Assembly (NCBI GenBank): GCA_037074705.1
Contig: CM073596.1
Coordinates: 13,014,501 to 13,078,500 of the forward strand
Direction: 5' to 3'
From: Zhengitettix transpicula
Taxonomy: Eukaryota > Arthropoda > Insecta > Orthoptera > Tetrigidae
Length of the DNA: 64,000 nucleotides
The notes beneath the pieces are model-generated. The model did not search any database and was not told the origin of the DNA. It saw only the letters and a list, made by a program, of their open reading frames with translations. The position numbers were made by a program, and so were the translations under genes. This document shows positions 33,289-43,683 of this stretch, in pieces; the first letter of the stretch is position 1; each line of letters begins with the position of its first letter.

Positions 33289-34339
33289 TACAGAGAAATT
33301 ATAGAGATTACCACCGCGTATTGTAAGTTTATTTAATTATTTTTCCTTTAATATTAATGTCGGCGTAACTTGAAGGCCAGAGCATTGTAAACAACAGTCA
33401 GTGTGGCGCAAGAATGCAGAGACTGTAATGGCTGCTACGGATTATTGTCGAAAAGCGTACGCACGCAGAACTTCGGCGGAAAACTGTGTTTTGGGGGACT
33501 GACCGGAGTGGTCGCGGCAGAGTGTTTTGAAGGTTTGACTGGTCTGGTCATGACCATAGTGAATATAGTTTTGGAGACCAGGCAAGGATTCTCGTAAATA
33601 ATTATGAATTCAGGAAAGTCTATGCTGAACAAAGGTTAATTATGTATCACATTTAACATTAACGTACATCTACAGCAAAACTGAGTGTGACAATAAGTAC
33701 GACAACGTAAAGTCCGTGAACAGTGGTTAGAAAGGTGCCAGAATTTTTGTGAAGCGAAACGATGTAGCAATCAGTGCTACGGCCTGTCAATTAAATATTT
33801 CTCTTTAAAAGTAAAGTAACTGTGGAGTGCAAAAACCGGTACCAGAGCAGTTCTAAATATAAAAAAAATTATATGGAGAAACGTAGCTTTGTAAACTTTT
33901 ATGTAAATATAATTTACTGCCAGATTTCTCTAGTTTTTGTTGTTGTTGTTGTTAGATTCTTTTGTACTATTTTGTTACTGTATATTAAATTTGTATTTTC
34001 TTTTTTAACTTTGGTGACAATTGCAAATCACTATCATTATTAGAGGCCCAGTAAGCAACTCTGCGATCATGAGTATCATTAAAGCTCTGGCAATTTCTTA
34101 AAAGTGTACAAAATTTAAAGTAAATTGAAATTGTAATTAAAAAATATTTTGTTATCTCTTTAAAATAATTTTATTTAAATTCAAGGTAAAATCCTGTCAA
34201 CTTTCTTCCTTTTAGAAGATTGAATACCACATAATTTTGGCCATAACGTGTTAGCTTTATTTTCCTTTGTTAATTTTGAATATTACATAATTTGACTCTC
34301 CAACGTGGGGCTGTTTTGAAATATGTTTTGTATACTACA
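33288..34339 (-). mobile_element. solo LTR-like element, family 2
   Basis: On the minus strand it begins TGTAGTATACAAAAC at 34339 and ends near 33288. It matches 60844-61440 (GGCGTAACTTGA, GAATGCAGAGAC, TTATTAGAGGCCC) and, inversely, 57229-57420 (ATTATGTGGTATTC). TA tracts lie on both sides. The end nearest 33288 is degraded and does not show a clean CA. It holds (TTG)n at 33938-33953. No gag or pol; the short frames have no domains. Confidence 0.6.
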
Positions 34340-34342
34340 ATA

Positions 34343-34366
34343 ATATATATATATATATATATATAT
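34343..34366. repeat. (TA)n tract between two LTR-like elements
   Basis: A short AT run separating the TG end of the family 2 element (34339) from the TG start of the family 1 element (34367). Confidence 0.9.
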
Positions 34367-35375
34367 TGTAATAATTAAATAATTAGGTCGTTAAATGAAT
34401 TTACCTCCCGTGAAGCGCCAAAATGTAATTATCAAATGGAAGGCGTTATTTAAATGAAATAATCAACAAGAATTTAAAACATATATTTATTTATTTTCAC
34501 CTTGTTGCTTTTACTCACAAACAATTACAATTTAAAATATTAGATCTCAGGGTCTCTACTGGGTTTGACAATGGTCACAACAAGTTGTTTTAAAAATCTT
34601 AGAAACAAACAGTTTACAATTCACCTAGACAATATGTCGATAGCAAGAAATTAAAAAGAAAAGAAATTAACTCTTATTGACAATTAAAATAGAACGAAAT
34701 CTGACTTCTATCCTTTAATTGAGTTTACATAAATCATTATTTTTGTAATTTGTTACTCACATATGTCCAGCTGGTTCCAGCATTCCTTTTTGTTTTCGGG
34801 AGTAAACAATTGCAAAATTTTTACACTGATTCTAATATCGGCTCACAGATTTTACACTCTTGAAATCCACCTTGATAGACTCCCAGGAACTCGGATGATC
34901 CTCCTTTTTGTCAGCTATCTGGTGACCGCTTGCCTTATATGAATCCTGTGATTCATAGATTTGCTAGTCTTTTTACCGCTTCGGACTTAAACTACAACTT
35001 TACTATTCCTGGCTGGCTACAGACGTAAAAACTGCACTCCTTTTCTGCCTGCTGATAGACGTAAAAAAACTGCTAAATTAGCGATATTTACGGGATAATA
35101 CTTCCGTGAATGTTTTTACTTTGTCTTAAATTCACAACTTTGTTTAATGATACATTAAACGACGGCTAGTCTCTGCTCTCTAAAATCATTTGTTCCGTCC
35201 TCCGAAATGTCCCGTCACCAACGGACTCTTAGTGCTCTCCAGTTTTAGCGCGCATACGCCATTTTGACTGTCCGACAAAGTAACAGAGCTCGACTCCATT
35301 GTCGCTTTGGAAGCTCCTGCCGCTACAATTAAATTTTATTAAAACCAATTAAAAGCCTAATTAATTGGCATTACA
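34367..35375 (+). mobile_element. solo LTR-like element, family 1 (copy a), ATAT duplication
   Basis: TGTAATAATTAAATAATTAG...TTGGCATTACA is 1009 bp, with ATAT at 34363-34366 and 35376-35379. Landmarks shared with 56380-57222 are CTCAGGGTCTCTACTGGGTT (34549), CTGGTTCCAGCATTCC, AACTCGGATGATCCTCC (34888) and TGCCGCTACAATTAA (35319). No coding region, primer-binding site or second LTR is present. Confidence 0.75.
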
Positions 35376-35379
35376 ATAT

Positions 35380-35791
35380 ATTCTATTATTTCTGGAGTCC
35401 GGGAATTAATATTGCTCTCATATATATATTGAAAGATTATACTTATGTTATAATACGTTCTATCAAAAATATTGGATATTCTTACTTAGTTTTCTAAAAC
35501 AAATTGAATGTAATATAAGGTGATCATCGCAGACTTAGAGACGATTTAAGTCTACATTACCCAGTTTCAGCCTGTTTTGTTAGCCACGTACGTCTGTATG
35601 TATATCGTCTCAGACTTTATATATATATATATATATATTTATATTTAAACATTAATAATAATTCCAGTAATAAGATGGTACTAACCTGATAATATTTTGA
35701 TTAGATTGAACGGTGTGTGACCTTTATTTAAATTTATAGTTTCGTTGTTGGCACCAGCGGTAACATGCTTTTTCCTTGTTGGGTGTTTCAG
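35380..35791. other. putative intron sequence upstream of the exon, with a (TA)n tract at 35619-35638
   Basis: AT-rich, with a pyrimidine-rich end (CTTTTTCCTTGTT) leading to the TTTCAG acceptor at 35786-35791. Nothing else recognised. Confidence 0.4.
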
Positions 35792-35925
35792 AGAGAAGTT
35801 CTGCAAAGGGATGTGGACCGAGAGCGGAGGCTGCGGCTGGACACGGAGGGGCGTCTTCGGGATTGCACTGCCGAGGCTGACCGTTGCAGAGCCAGGCTTC
35901 ACGCCTTGCAGAGGGAACTATCACG
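35792..35925 (+). CDS. internal coding exon of an unidentified coiled-coil protein
   Basis: Seen: a pyrimidine-rich tract and TTTCAG acceptor (ending 35791), 134 nt with about two-thirds G+C, then a GTAAAA donor at 35926. The open frame from 35792 gives 44 residues plus two bases: it begins REVLQRDVDRERRLRLDTEG and ends RLHALQRELS. Leucines recur with heptad-like spacing amid Arg/Glu/Asp, the pattern of a coiled coil. There is no ATG in this frame, so the exon is internal (phase 0 at the start, 2 at the end). The frame hits TAA just past the donor. I do not recognise the protein. The window would then lie inside a large plus-strand gene whose other exons are outside or unseen. A frame in another phase (35745-35975) is open but has no such pattern. 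Confidence 0.6.
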
Positions 35926-36487
35926 GTAAAAAAAAAACTCAAAAATACTTGTTAGACACAATAAATTTTTTCTGAGGAACCGTTTGAGATAATAGTCTTA
36001 CATGCTTTACGATATTGACAACTGATTACGATGAGATTCTTCATTGAATCAAATGAATTAGTAACGCAAATATCTGCCAGAGGATACTTTAAAAAATTCC
36101 AGGGCGTCCGGGGACCAGGCAACGGGATTAATCCATAAGAAGGTCAACGTCATATCTCATTACAATATACGAGTTTATTGTAGTGAATGAAGAGGTGTGG
36201 AAATTATATAATATCAACGAAATTTGGATTTTTTTACTCATTCATTTTCTACTGATCAAAGTCTTAAAATTTAACACAAAATTTATTTCACATGTGATTG
36301 TTCTACAGTCATTATTTGAAAAATTAACATTTTTCATATGAATATTCAATTCTAATATTAATTTAGGATTTTAATAACCCCTCTCGTTCATTAGTCTCTA
36401 TTAATAGATTTTTTTTTTCAAAATAAATATTCACACTATCGACCATATCTATAGTATCATATCAGAAATTTATTTCAGAAGAAATCA
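35926..36487. other. putative intron sequence, no recognisable feature
   Basis: AT-rich sequence after the donor. No repeat partner in the window. Confidence 0.35.
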
Positions 36488-37185
36488 CGGATAATGATAA
36501 TATTAAAACCGCCTTTATAGCAGACAAAATTAAAAATAAACACTTAAAATAAGTAAAATTAAAAACTGCCGGACATTTCTACGCGGATTAGCGTCTTTTT
36601 GCAACGGCGAAGGTATTAGAAAAACAAACTAAAATCACAGATGAAATCTAAGAGCCAAAGAACTTAAAACAAAATATCGTTTAGCATGTTGAGACTTTCT
36701 GTGTCATGTTTAATATTAACAGTATTTGTATGATTTTTAATATAAAGCATTTGAGAGATTAATATGTTCCAATAATACGGTTCTGTATAAAATGGAGGTG
36801 GTGTCAAAATCGAAAATGTGGTTAAAATTTATACGATGTTTGGTGAGAGTGCCATGTTTACACGGTTACAGTTTGAAATTATATTATATAACATTCTTTT
36901 TGTTTTTTTATAATTGGAACACTTAAATTTATGAACAACATTTGTTAAAAATAATAAAAGTTATGCCATATTTTGTTTTTAAGTTCTTTGGCTCTTAGTT
37001 TTTATTTGTGATTTTACTCTGTTGTTCTGCTACAGTCTTAAATTATTCGCCGTCAGAAAAAGACGCTAATCCGCGTCGAAACCGCCCGGATACTTTAATT
37101 TTAAATTTTATTCATTATAAGTGTGTTTATTTTTTTGTTTTTGGCTGTTATAAAGGTCCTTTTAATATCATTATTTACAAGAAAC
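36488..37185. mobile_element. inverted-repeat element with divergent hammerhead-like hairpins
   Basis: The arms 36488-36690 and 36968-37185 are inverse copies of each other (for example AAGAGCCAAAGAACTTAAAA at 36651 and its complement near 36978). Each arm carries the same hairpin. The minus-strand one at 36579-36615 contains AAAAAGACGC, TAATCC, GCGTAGAAATG. The plus-strand one at 37053-37085 contains AAAAAGACGC, TAATCC, GCGTCGAAACCG. The central 280 bases are unique and AT-rich. I infer two PLE-type ends joined head to head, but no coding remnant is present. Confidence 0.7.
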
Positions 37186-37973
37186 GTTAATTTTTTCGTT
37201 TAATCATGGATAATGTGTACAGGACCTTCTACATAATTAAAATATACATTAGTAAATAAGTTACTTTGCACTCGAATTAGCATTGTTTTGCTCTGTTTGT
37301 TCGAAGCTTTTCAAAGTACGACTGTCACATAATTAGGATGAAATTATTCTCCTACCAGTAGACATTCAGAGTTGAAGTACACGTGGCCAATTTTTGAATA
37401 GAGAATCAAATTATACGTAAATTAGATAAATTTAAATAGGAACATTATTGAAGGTGCGAAAGGAAAACCAGATTCTATTCACATCTGTGACGTGTAAATA
37501 CGCTTTTTTTTTAATCAGACTATTTTTCTAAATTATACAATTGGTCCGTGGATTTGTATTGAAATATTTCGCTTGATATAAAATATTAATAGCTGTCTCA
37601 CCATATCAAGTAATTACAGCATTATTCTACATCGCTCTTTACAACTCTGCTTTCATAATACAAAATGAATTCTTGTGTCAATGCATGCTGAAAACGAGTA
37701 AACACTGACATTTCACGTAAACTACGAGGTTTTTTTTCTTTAATACTTCAGAGAGAGAGAAAAAAACACGCATCGTCGCATGTTAGTTTCGTCCTCGATA
37801 AGAAACCTCTTTCGCGTGATGCCAATTCGTGTTTACCACGAGGAAATTGGAACGACCACATCTCAGAGGTCCTAATAAACATTTTATATAAGACGGGGAA
37901 ATTTTACTCGTCACAAAAATTAAACGCCCCTTCGCTGAATGCAACACGCAAAACGTCTTTGGTTTGGAGTGTA
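37186..37973. other. no recognisable feature
   Basis: AT-rich sequence ending at the TA target of the mariner. A short (GA)n run lies near 37751-37760. Confidence 0.3.
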
Positions 37974-39253
37974 CCACTGTGATCAAAAAGTAAGGTGAAA
38001 TTGTCATTTAAAACTCCCGGGTATTAGGAAGGCAGGTAATTTTTTTTTCTTTGGTTGGTAGGACTGTCTATAATATTTGCCAAGCGTCTGTTTGTTAAAA
38101 GGTTTAATTATCTCCAATTTACACGCGTTTTTGTAAACAACAAAAGTGAATTTTTCGATTTTTGCAATGGTTGATTTTGTTGAGCAAAGAACTTGCATCA
38201 AATTTTGTTTACGGAACGAATATTCTTGTGCGGACACGTTGAAAATGTTGCGGAAGGCCTTTGGTGATAAAACTATGGCACAAAAAAAACGTTTATAAGT
38301 GGTACGACGATGTCAAAGAGGGCCGAGAACGCGTTGATGACGAACCGCGCTCTGGACGACCATCAACGTCTACCGACGAGAGCCACGTCCAAATAATCAA
38401 AGATTTGGTGCTTGAAATCGTCGATGGACAATTAGAGATCTCGCTGATAGTGTTGGAATATCATTTGGCTCAGCCCAAACCATTTTGAAGAATGTTTTGT
38501 GTCTCAAACGGGTCAAGTCTCGATTGGAGCCAAAATCGCTCAATTTTTTGGAAAAAAAGCGTCGCGTAGATGTGTGTGAAACTTTGCTGTGTGACTATGA
38601 GGACCACTTGAAATGCATCATTACTGGAGACGAGACCTGGATTTACGCATACGACCCTGAAACCACCGACCAATCCAGCGAATATCGTGCAAAAGGTGAA
38701 GCAAGACCGAAAAGATCACTGCAAAGTCGATCGAAAATCAAGGTGATGTTGACAGTTTTCTTTGATTATCGTGGTGTGGTGCACTATTAATTCCTTCCAC
38801 CGGGCCAAACTGTCAACAAAGAATATTAATTGAACGTTATGCGTCGTTTGCGTGAAGCTATTCGTCTGAAACGGCCGGAATTATGGGCGAACAACTGTTG
38901 GTTCCTTCATCACGATAATGCACCAGGTCATAGTGCATTGGTACTTCGCGACTTTTTTGCCAAAAACTCGACTCGTATCGTTCCGCAACCACGGTATTCA
39001 CCTGATTTGGCTCCGTGGGACTTCTGGATTATCAGAAAACTCAAAAGGCCAATGCGGGGACGCCGTTTTGACACGATTGAGGAGATAAAAACCGAATCGA
39101 AGAAGGTCTTAAAGACTATTCCGACTGTTTCCAGGACTGGAAAAAGCGTTTTATCGGACGGGGATTACTTTGAAGGGAATGAAATTTTTTTGAAGAATAA
39201 ATAAAGAATTTATATGTTATAAATAAATTAACCTTACTTTTTGTTCACAGTGG
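37974..39253 (+). mobile_element. mariner element, complete but inactive (copy 2)
   Basis: Terminal repeats CCACTGTGATCAAAAAGTAA and CTTACTTTTTGTTCACAGTGG lie between TA dinucleotides (37972-37973 and 39254-39255). It is 1280 bp, and its ends are better preserved than in copy 1. Confidence 0.97.
38167..39204 (+). pseudogene. mariner transposase, multiply broken
   Basis: The start ATG is at 38167 (MVDFVEQRTCIKF). The same A8 run as in copy 1 (38282-38289) shifts the frame. One A is lost near 38416 (CTTGAAATCG against CTTGAAAATCG), breaking the HTH region. TAA stops occur at about 38788 and 38827. The catalytic blocks remain readable: ITGDETW, HHDNAPGH and LAPWDFW, so all three Asp are kept. 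Unlike copy 1 it retains the basic KRSLQSRS segment. Several independent lesions show long neutral decay. Confidence 0.95.
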
Positions 39254-39255
39254 TA

Positions 39256-39977
39256 TATTCGACTCTGATGGGCTACGAAAGAAAATAAATCATAAATCAC
39301 CCAAAATTGAAGTCTAAAATTCAATTTTGCATAAATTCTAAAGGTGGTAGTTTTTATATTTATTTGGTTACTGGTTAGATTATATAATTGCTGAAATAGA
39401 CTTGATTATATGTACACATTGAGCTTGTTACGTACATAGCTCGTCTGAAGGATGTTTGTCTTATTGGTTTGTGTTTGAGGGAAATGTTCATTCCGCGGCT
39501 AAACATATGAGAAACGAAACTCCGACGTACAGGGATTCCGTAGCTCACCACATCAGAGGCATCGAGGTAAACTCGGTGAGATTGTAATTAGGTTGGGCAT
39601 TTCTATTCCACGTGTAAATACTTGGAAGTCGCCTCCCCCTTAAACAGGCGGGTGACAGCGGCGCCTCTAATACCGTTTCACCCTCCGAAGGGATTGTCGG
39701 AAACCTTCCTCTGTCTAAACATTGACACAGCGTTCCGCCATGGCTGTCTTACACGGATGGAGGGGTCACTCCTGTTAGCTCTGTTTGCCAACGGGATGGC
39801 GAACCTACAAACTAATCGTTAGCGGTAATCCCTTCCGATGACGACGGGCAAACACTTCTCCCAGCTGAATGTCGTGACGTGCTGTAAAAACAACTGTTGC
39901 CAAATAAAATTGCTGCTACTTCACAAATACCCACAAAACAAATCTCCGTATCACCTATTCCAAATAATATATATTTC
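39256..39977. other. unassigned; more balanced patch at 39480-39840
   Basis: The 66-codon frame at 39622-39822 has no domain. Nothing else recognised. Confidence 0.25.
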
Positions 39978-41064
39978 AAGCCCATTTCTCTTCTCTAAAT
40001 TGGCATTTTTTTCGTCCATTTAATCCCTTGCTATCCCTCCAATTCTTTTTTAAAATTATTAGTTAACTTATTATCTAAAATAAGTTCTGACAAAACACAT
40101 ACGATGGTTTTTAGACCCATTTTTCTTCTCTAAATTGGCATTTTTTCGTCCATTTATTCCCTCGCCATCCCTCCAATTATTTTTTTAAAATTAGTAGTTA
40201 ACTTATTATCTAAAATAAGTTCTGACAAAACACATACGATGGTTTTTAGACCCTTTTTTCTTCTCTAAATTGGCATTTTTTCGTCCATTTATTCCCTCGC
40301 CATCTCTCCAATTATTAGTTTAAAATTAGTAGTTAACTTATTATCTAAAATAAGTTCTGACAAAACACATTCGATGGTTTTTAGACCCATTTTTCTTCTC
40401 TAAATTGGCATTTTTTTCGTCCATTTATTCCCTCGCCATCCCTCCAATTATTTTTTTAAAATTAGTAGTTAACTTATTATCTAAAATAAGTTCTGACAAA
40501 ACACATACGATGGTTTTTAGACCCATTTTTCTTCTCTAAATTGGCATTTTTTCGTCCATTTATTCCCTCGCCATCCCTCCAATTATTTTTTTAAAATTAG
40601 TAGTTAACTTAGTATCTAAAATAAGTTCTGACAAAACTCATTCGATGGTTTTTAAACTCATTTTTCTTCTCTAAATTGGCATTTTTTTCGTCCATTTATT
40701 CCCATACTATCCCTCCAATTCTTTTTTTATAAATTATTAGTTAACTTATTATCTAAAATAAGTTCTGACAAAACACATACGATGGTTTTTAGACCCTTTT
40801 TTCTTCTCTAAATTGGCATTTTTTCGTCCATTTATTCCCTCGCCATCCCTCCAATTATTTTTTTAAAATTAGTAGTTAACTTAGTATCTAAAATAAGTTC
40901 TGACAAAACTCATTCGATGGTTTTTAAACTCATTTTTCTTCTCTAAATTGGCATTTTTTTCGTCCAATTCTTTTTTTATAAATTATTAGTTAACTTATTA
41001 TCTAAAATTAGTTCTAACAAAACACATACGATGGTTTTTAACCCATTTCTCTTCTCTAAATTGG
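39978..41064 (+). repeat. 135-bp tandem satellite, about eight units
   Basis: The landmark GATGGTTTTTA recurs at 40103, 40238, 40373, 40509, 40644, 40781, 40916 and 41030. Spacing is 135-137 except for the last (114, internal deletion). Units contain TTCTTCTCTAAATTGGC and TAAAATAAGTTCTGACAAAA. Units at 40644 and 40916 share variants (ACTCATTCG, TTTTTAAACTCATT), so a 272-bp two-unit block has been duplicated. No coding potential. Confidence 0.97.
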
Positions 41065-41556
41065 CTTAAGGACGTTTCGAGTCGGAAGTCGTAAATAAAA
41101 TAATTCTGAATAACTGTAAATAAAACTATATTTATTAATAATATGTATGTTGATTAATTGAAGATGATTTTTTATAAACAATATCCGAATTAAGATAAAT
41201 AAGCAAATTGAGACTAAAATGGGGTAGCGCTTATAAATTCTCTATTTTACTTTTTTTCTCTTTTGTGGTGTAGCCAACGCGTACAATATCATTGGATAAT
41301 TAGAAGTCGATTAATTGTACTTAGACGAACGATAATAAAACGTGGATGATAAATCGTGAATTAAATTCACAACAAGAATTTTAATAGCGGAATTAAAAAG
41401 GCTTAAGGAAGTTTCGAGTCGGAAGTCGTAAATAAAATAATTCTGAATAACTGTAAATAAAACTATTTTTATTAATAATATGTCTGTTAATGTATTGAAC
41501 AGGATTTTTTATAAACATTATCTAAATTAAGATAAATAAGCAAATTGAGGCTGGAA
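41065..41556 (+). repeat. pair of ~158-bp direct repeats next to the satellite
   Basis: GGCTTAAGGACGTTTCGAGT (41064 onward) and GGCTTAAGGAAGTTTCGAGT (41399 onward) start two copies that match through AGATAAATAAGCAAATTGAG, with a spacing of about 334 bases. The first copy abuts the last satellite unit at AAATTGGCTTAAGG. Confidence 0.9.
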
Positions 41557-42937
41557 ATTGGTTTTTATGACAACTTATTATATTAATAATAATCTAAAGG
41601 AAATGGAAATGTATTTTATGATTATTATAATGGATTTCTGTTTTTTACAGTCGATAATTTGCGTAAATCTCGCTTATATTCTTTAATTAAAATTTTCTGG
41701 GGCCCTTATACTTCTGTACGTGACAGTGACTGCAACCAAGAGAATGCATAATTCCGGACCGAAACGACCTTTTCGACCTCGCTAAAGCTAACGTAACCCG
41801 CCAGATTTTTTTTTTACGAGACCAAAACGTACAATTCAGAACAGTTTCCTCGGAGGCGATTAAGAGACCTAAGCCGTTGGTGTCATCTCCAAGTTTGCTG
41901 GAATTGTTGATTTCCGAGGCAATATTGCCCCAGTTGTGCCTATTAAGCTGCGTGGTCCGCATAATATGATTAAGAGGTTACCACAAGCTCCGGATATTAC
42001 ATGCAGACCTCCTCCTAACTTACTTAGTAGCTTCTGGCTTCACTCTCGTAAATTAGCCCAGTATTACCTCTACTATGCTCCTCGATAATTATAATATTTC
42101 ATTTTGGTTCAATGGGCTAATCAACTTAACTATTTTCTCGTAAATCTTATCTTTAATTTTCTAAAACGACACGTTTTATTTTACCTCTGCTCCCCTTCTC
42201 GCGGATTTGTAATTCGATTACCCCTCTCGTTCAGATTTTACACTTTAATTCCCTTAATTATCCTCCAAAATTATCTTTGGAATCCTATTTTCCTGTACTT
42301 ATCATTTACTTCGATTGTAAATTCCTGTCCATACTACTTCAAGGTTACATCCCCTAAATTTCTATAATTTACAGTAATTTAAATCTTATTAACTGAATTG
42401 CCTCATTTTTTTCATAATAATCACAGGAATAAAAATGTTATAATTTTTATACCACGTAGACTAACTACAAAACATCTTTGCTAAACTTCCTGCAATTCAA
42501 TTTGATCCGTTGCAATAATTGTCAACTCCAAATACATGCGGCAACTCCTGAATGTATTCCCTCGGATATACAGAAGAGTTACTGTATATTATGGTTTATG
42601 AAATATTATTTGAACATAGTGAAATGTTTTTATAATTAAAAATATTCAAACTGTAACTGGAATTCCATGGTTTTAGTTGTCAACCCAAATTATAATATTA
42701 TAAATTGTATTCAATATAAATTAACAATTATAATTTAATAAATTAACAGAAAAACAGGCACTTCGTCAGAAAAAAAAGTATATTAATCAACCAAAAAATA
42801 TATAAAATGTTCATTACCTTATTAAATCCCTAAATTGTGGGCGTAAAATCGTATTGTAAAGATTTTTGTTTTTTGTTGATTAATAGATATTTTTTGCCTG
42901 ACAAATTAGCTATTCTTCTGTTTATATATATGATAAA
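41557..42937. other. unassigned sequence; balanced patch at 41690-42030
   Basis: A 91-codon minus frame (41687-41962) lies in the patch, with no domain recognised. The rest is AT-rich. Confidence 0.25.
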
Positions 42938-43683
42938 CTATCTGGGTGCTTGGCTTTGCCTGGGTATTTATTTATGTAAACCCGAGAAAGTATTTAATTC
43001 TATACTAATCTTTAGTCCAGAAATGATTCAACCTAAATGTAACTGTTCCTAGTTGCGTACATACTTTCGACCGATAGTGCATTAATTGAACAGCTATAAA
43101 ATACATCGAATTTTATTGCATCAGTCCCAACAAACATAACTCCGATTTTTTTAAAATATAATCCTTGAGTATTGCAGGATATAATTGTCCTTCAGACTTC
43201 AGACATTACGAAAGATTAAATTGATTGAATTCTTAGTTAGATTCGCAATGTAAACGAATAGTAGCCATATTGGAGTCACTAATATGGCCCAAAAATTAAC
43301 TTAATTTTTCCTCAAGGATAATAAAATATTTCGTAATGATTTCTTATCGTCATTCGATGAAATATTAATGAATAAAATTGTACTTTTTATTCAATGAAAA
43401 TATTTATGCTTTATTTCATTACCGGAAAAAGGAACTATTTCCTTTGCCCGTCGCGTAGTAACGTCTCTCTCTGTCCCGTGACGTCACGGCCTCTTATCGC
43501 GCAGTAATTTAACACGTTTTAAAATTCTAATTCTTTATACCTTTATGCTAGGGGTTTCTCACCCTCACAGTACCGTTTCTCGTGTATTTAAGAATATGTG
43601 TACCAATTTTCGTTGCGTTTAAATTCGTATCAAGATTAACGTCAATACATACATACAAATATACATCCTTTTTATTATATAGA
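42938..43683 (-). mobile_element. non-autonomous Helitron, full length (746 bp)
   Basis: On the minus strand it starts TCTATATAATAAAAAGGATG after an A at 43684, and ends ...AAGCACCCAGATAG before a T. This fits the Helitron pattern of TC at the 5' end, a 3' end near CTAG (here ATAG) after a GC-rich hairpin, and insertion between A and T. The same family lies at 61605-62363 and 49708-50443. No Rep/helicase ORF. Confidence 0.75.

Noticed and set aside
35745..35975. 76-codon plus frame starting MLAPAVTCFF across the exon
   Set aside because: It runs through the splice acceptor and donor in a different phase. The Met-less frame has the coiled-coil pattern and fits the splice sites.
39978..41064. 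CRISPR-like array
   Set aside because: The unit is 135 bp of continuous tandem repeat without short repeats and unique spacers, and the genome is eukaryotic.
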